DNA from: Paenibacillus glycanilyticus NBRC 16618
Lineage (GTDB): Bacteria > Bacillota > Bacilli > Paenibacillales > Paenibacillaceae
Length of the DNA: 59,931 nt
Direction of reading: 5' to 3'
Assembly (NCBI RefSeq): GCF_004000805.1
Contig: NZ_BILY01000042.1
Location: forward strand, 1-59,931
Shown here: piece after piece, positions 14,083 to 22,363 of the stretch
Layout: every line of letters starts with the position of its first letter
How positions within the stretch are numbered: the first letter of the stretch is position 1
Notes under the pieces: generated by a model
The model's input: the letters and a program-made list of their open reading frames with translations, nothing else
What the model was told of the DNA's origin: nothing
The model's database searches: none
Made by a program: the position numbers and the translations under genes

Positions 14083-17001
14083 TTACCGCTCCTCTCCCAT
14101 TTTGACCGCTTGATGAACGCGCAGTCTGCGGATATGCAGGAAGAGCAGCACCGCTCCCGTCACCATCATAAATCCAACAACCGCGTAAAGCTGGTTCGTG
14201 TCCTTCGAGTCGAAGACGACCCGGAAAGGCGGAACCGTATCCGCCACATTCTCCGCGGTCTGCAGGAACGGCAGGAAGATAAGACTCGTTACCTTGCCAA
14301 TCAATATGCCTAATCCGATCGAGAGCCCCGCCGTAAACAGCTGCTCAAGCAACAGCATGCCGGTCAGCTGTCTTCTGGAAAGACCCATGGCCCGCAATAC
14401 GCCAAATTGCACGACCCGGCCGGATAGATTAAAGAACCAGTACAGCACGTATCCGGTTAAGGTAACGATGACGGATACGAGGAAGCCTAGGCTAAGAATA
14501 CCGAATACCCCGCCTCTTGTCGGAAGCTTCGATTGGGTAATCAGCTCCGAGCGCACATCCTTGATATTGGCGATATCGATGCCTGCCTTCTGCAGCTCCT
14601 CCACGATTGGCGCAACCTTCGCATCCGGCTTCATCTTGAGCCATACCTCGTAAGGCATCATCGGAAGCTGGTCGTAAATATAATCCAGATTCGTGATTAC
14701 AAACGGCGATTGATCCGGATATTGCGTCGGCCAGTATGGAAGAATGCCTACCACAACGAAATCCAGCATGCCTTCCGAGAAGCCGACCGAGATTAGATCT
14801 CCCGGCTTCAGCTGGTATTTATCCGCTACATTGGACGGAATAAGCGCCGCTTGCTCATACATGCCTAAGTAATTCAAATAGTTGTAAGGATGGATCGGGA
14901 ACAGATCGCTGCGGAACCAGGCGACCTTCGCAAAGTCCACATTATCGATTCCCATGATACTGCCCTGCCCGATCGAGCGGCCGGAAACAACCACGTTGCC
15001 TTTGGTCTGGAGAACGCGGGCAGCTGCCTCTACGCCTTCCAGCTTGCGGAAAATTTCAAACGGCGGTTCATTGTACAGAATCCGGGTTGGTACCGGCTGC
15101 TGGCCGCCACCGCCGCCACCTCCGCCGTTACCGCCTCCACCTCCGCCGGATCCGCCGCCATTGCCGCCGTTTCCACCGCCGCTGCCGCCGTTGCCGCCGT
15201 TGCCGTTATTCCCGCCGTTTGGACGCACCACCTCGACGGTGCCTTCCCATACCGTCTGGACGGTAACATCCGTACCGTATTTGTACAGCGTTCGTTCGGT
15301 AGAGTTAAGATCGATAGTCCGCGCCGCGGAAGCGTTGTACACGCCAAGACCAAGCGTCAGAATCAGCAAAATCATAAGCGGATAGTAACCTTTGGATGAG
15401 CGTGACAGCTGTGTCAGCGTCAAATAAAGCGGTACCGGAAGGAACTTGCGTCCCAGCCAGTTGAACAGCTTCAGCAGCCACGGGAACAACCGCAGGCAGA
15501 CGAGGCCAAGCGCAAAGATCGATAATGCCGGCACAAAGAACAAGAACGGTTGAACGTTTAATTGATCGGTTGTCATGCCGGTCTGGAAGGACAACATCTG
15601 CCGTTCATTAAACATGTACCAGCCGTAGCCTGCCACTCCCAGCAGTACGACATCAAGGAACCAGCGCTGCCATAACGGACCGCGGTCCGAGCGGGCCAGC
15701 TCTCTCTTATAGCTGACAATGGAGGAGCGTGCGTAGATAACCGCCGGAATAACGGTGGACAGCACCGCCAGCAAGACAGCCGCCGCCCCGGCGATCATCG
15801 CTTCGGTCGAGAAGCCTACCGGAATCGACTTCCGGTTAACGAAGGACAGGAAGCCGTCCGCGGAGCCTATGCTTTTCGCCATAAACCAGCCTATGAAAGG
15901 TCCCGCTACTATCGCCAAGCTGCCAAGCAGCAGACCCTCGAGCAAATAGATCCATATAATCTGCCTGGTTCCCGCTCCCCTGCTTCGCAGAACGGCTATA
16001 TCGCTTCGCTGCTTGTCGAGCGACTGGCGGGCATTCATCGCTATAAAGTAGAACACCATCGCAAGCATCGGAGCTGCAAGCGTGAAGAGAAGCGTCTGGA
16101 GCTGCAAGCTTTGCTTCTTGAACTCCGTCAGCGTGGAAGCGAAGGAAATTTCCACTTTCGCGCCTTTGAGCTTCTGGTACAAATCGATGTTGAGACGATC
16201 CAGCGTCCGTCCAAGAGGCGACAGCTCGCTCGTCTTGATCTGCGACAGATCAAACGCGTAATACCAGCTTGCGTTGTTAACCGGGATGCCCGCTTTCTGA
16301 ATAAGCGATCCCATAAACTCGTCTTCGCTGATCTGCAGCGTATTCATCATGCCTTCAAGACCTTGGTACCAATATGGATCGGTCTGGTTAAGCGGCTTTA
16401 CAACGCCAACAATCTTGACGCGAAGAGTCATATCCAGACCGCCGTATACGGGATACTCGAGAATATCGCCGACATGAAGATCGTTGCGGTACATCCCTTC
16501 CTCCAGCATGACCGCTTCGAGGACGTCATCTTCGCCTTCGGTATTTTTGAACCACCGGCCTTGCGTGATTTCGGTTTTGGCTTCGAGATCCGCCATCGTC
16601 ATAATCGTCATTTGACGAATACGGCTTGCGTCAACCTTCGTTGGATCCTCCGGCACAACCTCGGCGCCACGGATCGAATAGCTGGACAGCTTCGTCTGGT
16701 AAGGGAAGCCGATAAGGCCCGGAACGTCCTCTTTTATGAAGCGTTCCATTTCCTTTAATGCGGCAGGATCCGTCTTCTCGCCGCCCGGCACCTGGTAGCG
16801 CATCAGCAGCGAACCGGCAGGGAGGCCGTCGCTTTTCTCCTGCAGCGATTGGGCCACGACGCGCTTTAACGCGCCGTCCGCGTACATCGGAATACTCGTT
16901 GCGAATGCAACGGCCATAATAAGACCGGCTAAAGTGCTTAACGTCAGCCAGCGGGTATTCCACATTTTGCGGAACAGAAATCGAAATAATGGAATCCCCA
17001 T
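14083..17001 (-). CDS. Large FtsX/MacB-type ABC permease with Gly/Asn-rich linker
   Basis: This 972-residue permease appears to be a duplicated FtsX unit. An N-terminal helix is followed by an extracellular domain (about 45-300), then helices including PMLAMVFYFIAMNA, LLEGLLLGSLAIVAG and AVLLAVLSTVIPAVIYA, a middle helix set to about 560, a second extracellular domain, and three final helices ending LYAVVGFMMVTGAVLLFL. Residues about 593-635 are almost only Gly and Asn, ending GGGGQQPVP. FtsX-type permeases do not usually pump substrates through the bilayer but transmit force to extracellular partners or extract membrane-bound molecules. It sits between an adaptor and an ATPase gene. Confidence 0.9.
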   Translation of the reverse strand: MGIPLFRFLFRKMWNTRWLTLSTLAGLIMAVAFATSIPMYADGALKRVVAQSLQEKSDGLPAGSLLMRYQVPGGEKTDPAALKEMERFIKEDVPGLIGFPYQTKLSSYSIRGAEVVPEDPTKVDASRIRQMTIMTMADLEAKTEITQGRWFKNTEGEDDVLEAVMLEEGMYRNDLHVGDILEYPVYGGLDMTLRVKIVGVVKPLNQTDPYWYQGLEGMMNTLQISEDEFMGSLIQKAGIPVNNASWYYAFDLSQIKTSELSPLGRTLDRLNIDLYQKLKGAKVEISFASTLTEFKKQSLQLQTLLFTLAAPMLAMVFYFIAMNARQSLDKQRSDIAVLRSRGAGTRQIIWIYLLEGLLLGSLAIVAGPFIGWFMAKSIGSADGFLSFVNRKSIPVGFSTEAMIAGAAAVLLAVLSTVIPAVIYARSSIVSYKRELARSDRGPLWQRWFLDVVLLGVAGYGWYMFNERQMLSFQTGMTTDQLNVQPFLFFVPALSIFALGLVCLRLFPWLLKLFNWLGRKFLPVPLYLTLTQLSRSSKGYYPLMILLILTLGLGVYNASAARTIDLNSTERTLYKYGTDVTVQTVWEGTVEVVRPNGGNNGNGGNGGSGGGNGGNGGGSGGGGGGNGGGGGGGGQQPVPTRILYNEPPFEIFRKLEGVEAAARVLQTKGNVVVSGRSIGQGSIMGIDNVDFAKVAWFRSDLFPIHPYNYLNYLGMYEQAALIPSNVADKYQLKPGDLISVGFSEGMLDFVVVGILPYWPTQYPDQSPFVITNLDYIYDQLPMMPYEVWLKMKPDAKVAPIVEELQKAGIDIANIKDVRSELITQSKLPTRGGVFGILSLGFLVSVIVTLTGYVLYWFFNLSGRVVQFGVLRAMGLSRRQLTGMLLLEQLFTAGLSIGLGILIGKVTSLIFLPFLQTAENVADTVPPFRVVFDSKDTNQLYAVVGFMMVTGAVLLFLHIRRLRVHQAVKMGEER

Positions 17002-17002
17002 G

Positions 17003-18079
17003 CTATTTACCTACAACTTTCTGGCCTGGCGTAAGTCCTTTTATAATTTCGATCTGCGTTGCCGTTTGCTGGCCAACCTCGACGTCCACCTCCCGCTTCC
17101 CTTCCGCGTCTACGACCTGGACATAAGTTCTGGAGCCGATCGTGCGAAGGGTGGATGGCGGAATAACGACGACGTTTTCCTTCCTTTTCGTAATAACGTT
17201 AATGGATAATGGCGTACCGCGGCCAATCGTTTTAGGCAAATCCTTCACGGAAATAATCATAAAATCTTCCGGACGTTCTCTCTCCGGCTGCTGGCCGCCT
17301 CCGCCTCCGTTGCCACCACCGTTGTTCGAATCGGAGGAGGTAACCGGGAGCGCCTTCACCGTCCCCTTGAATTGTCCGGCATTGTTGATATCCACAACGA
17401 CCGGCATGCCTACCGCAATTTTGGCTTGTTCGTCCTTCGTCAGCTTGGCGGCGGGAACAAGCAGACTTGTATCCGCAATAACGGCAATCGGGTCATACGC
17501 TTTGATCAAATCGCCCTTCTGTACATTGAGCGTAACAACCGTTCCGCTAAACGGCGCGGTCAAGACCGCACGGCTAATCTGCTCCTCCAGGTCCGCGAGC
17601 GCTTGCTTCTTCTCCTCGAAGGCAATGGACTTTTCCTCGAATTCAATCGGATCCATCTCGTCCTTGCCTTGAAGCGCTTCTTTCATCGCCGTCTCTTCTC
17701 TGCGGAAGGCCAGCTTCTGGTTGCGAAGATCCTTCTGCATCAGCTCGACGTCCAGCACGCCAATCGTCTGGCCCGCTTTTACCTGATCGCCGGCTTTAAT
17801 GTTCAGTTCCTTCAGACGCATACCGTCAAGCGTAAAATAAAGCGTCTCTTCCTGCTGCGAGATCATCTTCCCGATAACCTGCACCTTCGTCTCCAAAGTA
17901 GCCGTCGTCACTTCGTATTCCGGCTTCTTCGAGATTTGAGGCGGTGCGATGGACGGCAGCACCTCCTCTTCCGGTTCATCGGGCAGCAGGGAGCAGCCGC
18001 TGGTCATCAAGACCGAAGCCGCAATCATTACAGCCGCAGAACGCTTATATAAATTTCCCGTCCACCATTTCATAGACAT
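17003..18079 (-). CDS. HlyD/MacA-type adaptor lipoprotein
   Basis: This 358-residue adaptor has a lipoprotein signal ending MTSGC (Cys29). The lipoyl half-motifs flank a helical hairpin of about 70 residues rich in Glu and Lys: GDQVKAGQTIGVLDVELM before it and LTAPFSGTVVTLNVQKGDLI after it. It joins a MacB-like permease, as MacA does, though Bacillota lack an outer membrane. Residues about 248-264 are Gly/Asn-rich (NNGGGNGGGGGQQPE). The frame opens at a TTG at 18088, but ATG 18079 lies nine bases after GGAGG. The start overlaps the upstream ATPase gene by 35 bases, in another frame. Confidence 0.88.
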   Translation of the reverse strand: MSMKWWTGNLYKRSAAVMIAASVLMTSGCSLLPDEPEEEVLPSIAPPQISKKPEYEVTTATLETKVQVIGKMISQQEETLYFTLDGMRLKELNIKAGDQVKAGQTIGVLDVELMQKDLRNQKLAFRREETAMKEALQGKDEMDPIEFEEKSIAFEEKKQALADLEEQISRAVLTAPFSGTVVTLNVQKGDLIKAYDPIAVIADTSLLVPAAKLTKDEQAKIAVGMPVVVDINNAGQFKGTVKALPVTSSDSNNGGGNGGGGGQQPERERPEDFMIISVKDLPKTIGRGTPLSINVITKRKENVVVIPPSTLRTIGSRTYVQVVDAEGKREVDVEVGQQTATQIEIIKGLTPGQKVVGK

Positions 18080-18776
18080 GATCGGCAACCTCCAAAATTG
18101 TAGGATCGTGTGTTGTCATACAAATCGTAACTTGTTCCGTGCGAATAATATTTTGAAAGACCGCCATAATCTGTGCGGACATGTTCGAATCGAGCTCGGC
18201 GGTTGGTTCATCCGCCAACAAGAGAATGGGCTTATGCGCAATGGCTTTCGCGATCGCCACGCGCTGCTGCTCGCCCCCGGACAGCTCGAACGGACGGTGA
18301 TGCATCCTTTTCTCAAGGCCTACCAGCTCGAGGCAATAGGCGACCCGCTCCTTCCACTCGGACCGGGGAGTCCCGGCCATCCGGAGCGAGAGCTCCACGT
18401 TCTCCCAAGCCGATAGCAAAGGCATTAAAGCAAACGCCTGAAAAATAAATCCCATTTCCTTGCGACGGATCAACGTACGCTCGGTGTCGTTTAATTTATG
18501 AAACGGCTTGCCGTTAAACCAGATCTCGCCTTTGCTAGGCGTATCCAGTCCTCCGAGGCAATTCAGCAGCGTCGTTTTCCCTGAGCCCGAACGGCCCCGG
18601 AGCATAACAAGCTGACCTGGTTTCAGTTCCATATGAAGTCCCTTCAGAACGCGCAGCGGCGCTCCCCCGGCCTGAAATGTCCTTTCCACATCTACAACCG
18701 ACAGCAACCTGTTGTTATGTATTTCGTTGTCCTGCTGCCCTCCAACTTGTCGTTCTTCCTCGTCTGTTGCCGCCAT
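18045..18776 (-). CDS. LolD/MacB-type ABC ATPase (first gene of export operon)
   Basis: This 243-residue ATPase shows Walker A GRSGSGKTTLL, signature LSGGEQQRVAIAKA, Walker B ILLLADEPTAELD and switch His in CMTTHDP. The first 25 residues are a polar extension (MAATDEEERQVGGQQD). It likely pairs with the second ATPase of the operon, as a homo- or heterodimer, to drive the single large permease. GGGGAGG lies about 14 bases before the ATG, a rather long spacing, but no other in-frame start is available upstream. Confidence 0.9.
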   Translation of the reverse strand: MAATDEEERQVGGQQDNEIHNNRLLSVVDVERTFQAGGAPLRVLKGLHMELKPGQLVMLRGRSGSGKTTLLNCLGGLDTPSKGEIWFNGKPFHKLNDTERTLIRRKEMGFIFQAFALMPLLSAWENVELSLRMAGTPRSEWKERVAYCLELVGLEKRMHHRPFELSGGEQQRVAIAKAIAHKPILLLADEPTAELDSNMSAQIMAVFQNIIRTEQVTICMTTHDPTILEVADHVYEMVDGKFI

Positions 18777-18831
18777 GAACGGATGCGATACCTCCCCTAT
18801 TTCTCTTTCATAATTCTCATCTTAATCGTTA

Positions 18832-18858
18832 GACGTAGCGGGTTCAGAAAAAGTTCCA
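18832..18858 (-). promoter_or_regulatory. Extracytoplasmic-function sigma factor promoter
   Basis: On the minus strand TGGAAC (18853-18858) and CGTC (18832-18835) are 17 bases apart. This resembles Bacillus ECF promoters (TGAAAC and CGTC/CGTA, the sigma-M/sigma-W class). It lies about 55 bases before the first ATPase gene, and no sigma-A pair of comparable quality is visible there. It would link the export operon to envelope stress. Spacing and boxes are seen; the sigma factor is inferred. Confidence 0.6.
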
Positions 18859-18879
18859 AACGGAAGAAAAATCTTCAAA

Positions 18880-18934
18880 AATAAAATAGGCATCGTACAT
18901 ATTGCCGTCAAATCGGACATATGCACGATGCCTT
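18880..18934 (-). terminator. Terminator of the chemotaxis receptor gene
   Basis: GGCATCGT and ACGATGCC (18889-18896 with 18925-18932) pair; on the minus strand the stem is followed by ATTTTATTTTTG. It lies 16 bases past the stop codon of the receptor. Confidence 0.75.
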
Positions 18935-18950
18935 TTGCTGCCTTTTTACA

Positions 18951-20684
18951 TTAATTCACTTTAAAATAGTTCACTTCCCTATTAAGCTCGCGGGCAACTC
19001 CGTCCAATTGGCTTGCCGCGGAAGCAATGCTCTCCATGAGGGCAAGCTGTTCTTCCGTTGCCGCGGCAACGCTCTCCGTGCGCTCCAGATTAGCCGCAGC
19101 CGATGACGCCGCTTGGTCCATCGAAGCATTAACCTCCTCGGAGCTCGCCGACATCTGTTCGGTAATCGCCGAATTCTCCTGCAGCTGCCCGGTCATCGTA
19201 TCAATGGCTGCCACAATGACGGTTAAACTATTACGGAGCTCTTCCACGCGATTGTTGCCGCGCTGTACTTCCTCCAGTGTCCGTGCCATATAACCGGAAG
19301 CTCCCGCGATCTCGCCTCTTGTCTCTGCTACCAGCTGATGAATGCTGTCGGCGGATTCCAGGGAGCTTGCCGCCAGCTTGCGAATCTCGCCCGCAACAAC
19401 GGCAAAACCGCGTCCCTGCTCGCCTGCTCTTGCCGCTTCAATGGAGGCGTTCAGCGATAAAATGTTCGTCTGGTTCGCAAAGGCGGTAATGTTCTCCGCA
19501 ATCGACCCGATCTGCTGGGACCGTTGCTCCAATGTCTCGATCATACCCGCGAGCTGCCCGATAACCTCCTTGATCTGGCCCATCTGTACAACCAGACGCC
19601 CAAGCGCTTCCTGCCCTTGACCTGCTTCAACCGCCGTTGCTGCCGACTGCTCCGCCGAAGCGGACGTATTTTCAGCTAAACGCTGAATGCCGATAGCCAT
19701 CTCGTCGATCGCCTTCGCCGTTTCTTCCGCGCTGCGCGCCTGTACCTCCGTCCCGCTCGTCACCTCTTGAATATTAGCCGCAACATGCTGCGAGGCAGTC
19801 GAGGATTCCTGCGACACGATGTTCAGCTGGTTCGTGGATGCGGCTACATGCTTGGCATTAGTCGATATAGAAGAGAGAAGCCGTTTCAGCACGCCTATCA
19901 TCTCGTCCACGGAGCGCAAGCTGTCGCCAAGCTCGTCCTTGCTGTATTTGACGTTTCGTTCCGAGGTCAAATCGCCTTCCGCTACCAGCTTTGTTCTTGT
20001 CTTCACGGCGGATACCGTCTTCATCACGCTTCGGATTAAGAAGTATATAAGGGCTGCCAGCAAAAGGGTAGCAATCGCCATGCCGACGTAATTGCCCGTT
20101 TTCGTAGATGCCAGCTGCTTATTGCTGTCCGTGATTTGCTGCTTGGCGTAGCTGTCCAGCAGGTTAAATATTTCGTCCAGGCCTGTCCGTGCCTTCTCGT
20201 ATTGCTCATGAATCTCCGCATCCTTGGCTGCTGCGGTACCGGATTGAAGCTCGCCGCTGACAAAAGACGCCCATGCGCTGAAGTCGGCTTCAAAGTCCTG
20301 AATCAGCTGTCCCATGGTTGTGCTGCCGTCCTCGCTTTGAAGCTCAAGCAGCTTATTCGCCTCGAATATCGCCTTTGCCTCATTTACGCGGTCATCCGCT
20401 TCTTTTAGATTTTGGGAAAATACATCGTTCCAGACCTTTTTATCCGCTTCTTTTAATTCACCCAAGGCCAGATATTGGTAGGCGGAATAGGCTTGATACA
20501 GATCGCGGTCCGCATTCAAAATCAGCGATGTGGAGCGGGCGGACACGCCGTATACTTCATCAGCCATCGTCTTGTTCACCTTTTCCAGCTCGGTAAGCGA
20601 GTAGATCCCCGAGAAGACATAGAATAAAAGCGGCAACACCCCGATTAAAGCCATTTTCCACCTTAAGTTAAATCTCATCTGCAT
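18951..20684 (-). CDS. Methyl-accepting chemotaxis protein
   Basis: This receptor of about 577 residues senses an extracellular signal and controls CheA. A first helix (MALIGVLPLLFYVFSGIYSL) precedes an all-helical extracellular domain, a second helix (VGMAIATLLLAALIYFLI) near 195-215, a HAMP segment and the cytoplasmic signalling coiled coil. The hairpin tip reads AGEQGRGFAVVAGEIRKLA. The all-helical sensor suggests a four-helix-bundle type. ATG 20684 and 20678 both fit the GGGGAG ribosome site. The gene is alone, with a sigma-D-like -10 box upstream and a terminator downstream. The ligand is unknown. Confidence 0.93.
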   Translation of the reverse strand: MQMRFNLRWKMALIGVLPLLFYVFSGIYSLTELEKVNKTMADEVYGVSARSTSLILNADRDLYQAYSAYQYLALGELKEADKKVWNDVFSQNLKEADDRVNEAKAIFEANKLLELQSEDGSTTMGQLIQDFEADFSAWASFVSGELQSGTAAAKDAEIHEQYEKARTGLDEIFNLLDSYAKQQITDSNKQLASTKTGNYVGMAIATLLLAALIYFLIRSVMKTVSAVKTRTKLVAEGDLTSERNVKYSKDELGDSLRSVDEMIGVLKRLLSSISTNAKHVAASTNQLNIVSQESSTASQHVAANIQEVTSGTEVQARSAEETAKAIDEMAIGIQRLAENTSASAEQSAATAVEAGQGQEALGRLVVQMGQIKEVIGQLAGMIETLEQRSQQIGSIAENITAFANQTNILSLNASIEAARAGEQGRGFAVVAGEIRKLAASSLESADSIHQLVAETRGEIAGASGYMARTLEEVQRGNNRVEELRNSLTVIVAAIDTMTGQLQENSAITEQMSASSEEVNASMDQAASSAAANLERTESVAAATEEQLALMESIASAASQLDGVARELNREVNYFKVN

Positions 20685-20728
20685 GATTCTCCCCATTTCA
20701 GCAATATCAAATTAAATGATCTAATAAG

Positions 20729-20755
20729 ATATCGGCATATGAAAGAATGTTCGAA
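20729..20755 (-). promoter_or_regulatory. Sigma-D-like motility promoter for the chemotaxis receptor
   Basis: GCCGATAT on the minus strand (20729-20736) is identical to the sigma-D -10 element used for motility and chemotaxis genes in Bacillus. The expected TAAA 15 bases upstream is absent (TTCG at 20752-20755). Transcription would begin about 40 bases before the start codon. Confidence 0.5.
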
Positions 20756-20805
20756 ATAACGACGGCTTACATTTTACATAATTTTATGTCGAATTCCGAA
20801 AACAA

Positions 20806-20838
20806 AAAAAGAGCAAATCCCATTCGGGACTTGCTCTT
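20806..20838 (-). terminator. Terminator of the pyr operon
   Basis: On the minus strand AAGAGCAAGTCCC pairs with GGGATTTGCTCTT (one mismatch), followed by TTTTTTG. It begins 19 bases beyond the pyrE stop. Confidence 0.88.
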
Positions 20839-20856
20839 GGTTTGACCAGTCAGCTC

Positions 20857-21504
20857 TTATTTGCCGAAAGCTTCCGGATTCGCGCGCCATGCCTGCAGCG
20901 TTGCGATATCCGCGCTTTGCACTTTACCGATTTCAACAGCCGCTTCAATCAGCGCGCTGTAGTTGGATAACGTTTCAAGCGGCATGTTTTCCGCCGCGAA
21001 TGCGTTCGAGGCTTTCTCGAACTGGTAAGTGAAGATTGCCAGAACGGACAATACTTCCGCGCCCGCCTCGCGAACCGCAAGACCGGCTTTCAGAGAGCTG
21101 CCGCCTGTCGAGATGAGGTCCTCGATCACGACAACCTTTTGCCCCGGGTTGATGCGGCCTTCGATTTGGTTTTGCTTGCCGTGGCCTTTTGCTTTATCGC
21201 GGATGTAAGCCATAGGAAGGTTCAGCTTTTGAGCCACCCAAGCCGCATGCGGGATACCGGCAGTGGAAGTTCCGGCGATTACTTCGGCATCCGGATAACG
21301 TTCGCGGATTACGGTAGCGAAACCTTCCGCGATCATATCGCGAATCTCGGGATAAGTCATAGTCAGACGGTTATCGCAGTAGATTGGCGATTTCAAACCG
21401 GAAGTCCAAGTAAAGGGATCATTCGGGCGAAGCGCCACCGCTTCGATCTCCAGCAGTTTTGTTGCGATTGCGCGCGGCAATTCCGTTAAAGTTACATTCG
21501 TCAT
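20857..21504 (-). CDS. pyrE: Orotate phosphoribosyltransferase
   Basis: It converts orotate and PRPP to orotidine 5'-phosphate, the fifth step of UMP synthesis. The 215 residues include VVVIEDLISTGGSSLKAG, the PRPP-binding loop with its acidic pair, and the early IYCDNRLTMTYPEIR. Length is typical for the Bacillus type. ATG 21504 follows GGAGCTGATC; the stop of pyrF is three bases upstream, so the two are coupled. It is the last gene of the operon. Confidence 0.96.
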   Translation of the reverse strand: MTNVTLTELPRAIATKLLEIEAVALRPNDPFTWTSGLKSPIYCDNRLTMTYPEIRDMIAEGFATVIRERYPDAEVIAGTSTAGIPHAAWVAQKLNLPMAYIRDKAKGHGKQNQIEGRINPGQKVVVIEDLISTGGSSLKAGLAVREAGAEVLSVLAIFTYQFEKASNAFAAENMPLETLSNYSALIEAAVEIGKVQSADIATLQAWRANPEAFGK

Positions 21505-21507
21505 GGC

Positions 21508-22233
21508 TTAGATCAGCTCCTCGATAATAGATTCCAATGCTTCACGCGGGCTAGCCGCTGCCGTAATCGGACGTCCGATTACCATATAGTCCGTTCCTTG
21601 CCGCAAGGCTTTGCGAGGCGTCATAATGCGGGATTGGTCGTTTGTTGCCGCCCAAGTCGGACGGATGCCAGGCGTTACGGTCTGGAATGCCGTGCCGCAA
21701 GCAGCTTTTATGACTTCCACTTCAAGAGGTGAAGCCACTACGCCGTTCAGGCCTGCGCGTTTTGCCAGCTCCGCATAACGGACCACGGCCTGTTCCACCG
21801 AGCCAGCGATTCCGATCTCTTCGTTTAATACTTGTACGTTAGTGCTGGTCAGCTGCGTTACCGCGATAATAGCCGGTCTTGCTTGTCCGCTAGCGAGTGC
21901 GGCTTCCGCGCCTTCCACAGCCGCCTCCATCATCGCCGCGCCGCCGGCAGCGTGCACGTTAAACATGTCGACTCCAAGCTTTGTTACGCTGTTCGAGCCG
22001 CCTTTTACCGTATTCGGAATGTCATGCATCTTCACGTCCAGAAAAACGCGATAACCGCGTTTCTTCAATGCTTCTACGAACGACGGACCCGCCGCGTAAA
22101 AGAGCTGCATGCCAACCTTCATATAACACGGGATGCCTTCCAGCTCGCCAAGCAAACGCTCGGCTGAAGCCGCATCCGCATAATCAAGGGCAACCATGAC
22201 TTTGCCTGCCGCTTGTTCTCTTGTTAAACTCAT
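21508..22233 (-). CDS. pyrF: Orotidine 5'-phosphate decarboxylase
   Basis: It decarboxylates OMP to UMP. VFLDVKMHDIPNTVKGG carries the catalytic Asp-Lys-Asp array of the beta-alpha barrel, and VTPGIRPTW and YMVIGRPITAA form the phosphate-binding end. The product has 241 residues. The frame opens at TTG 22242, but ATG 22233 (MSLTREQAAGK) is preferred. It follows carB after 130 bases; pyrK and pyrD, which lie here in B. subtilis, are absent. Confidence 0.95.
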   Translation of the reverse strand: MSLTREQAAGKVMVALDYADAASAERLLGELEGIPCYMKVGMQLFYAAGPSFVEALKKRGYRVFLDVKMHDIPNTVKGGSNSVTKLGVDMFNVHAAGGAAMMEAAVEGAEAALASGQARPAIIAVTQLTSTNVQVLNEEIGIAGSVEQAVVRYAELAKRAGLNGVVASPLEVEVIKAACGTAFQTVTPGIRPTWAATNDQSRIMTPRKALRQGTDYMVIGRPITAAASPREALESIIEELI

Positions 22234-22363
22234 CGCAATCAAAGTCTCCTTTCGCTTCTGAGGCCGAAATAAACGGCCATCCGCCGGCCTCGGGACAGAA
22301 GCCTGTGTAAGAAGCTTCCGCCGCCGAAAGCAACCGGCGCTGGCCGTGCTTTCCTGTATTCAA

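Noticed and set aside
15096..15222. Tandem repeat or CRISPR-like array
   Set aside because: The repeats are short, irregular Gly/Asn codons inside an intact reading frame, without spacers.
14890..15399. Pro- or Ala-rich open frames opposite the permease linker
   Set aside because: These are mirror frames of the Gly/Asn linker codons (GGN/AAY) and carry no independent support.
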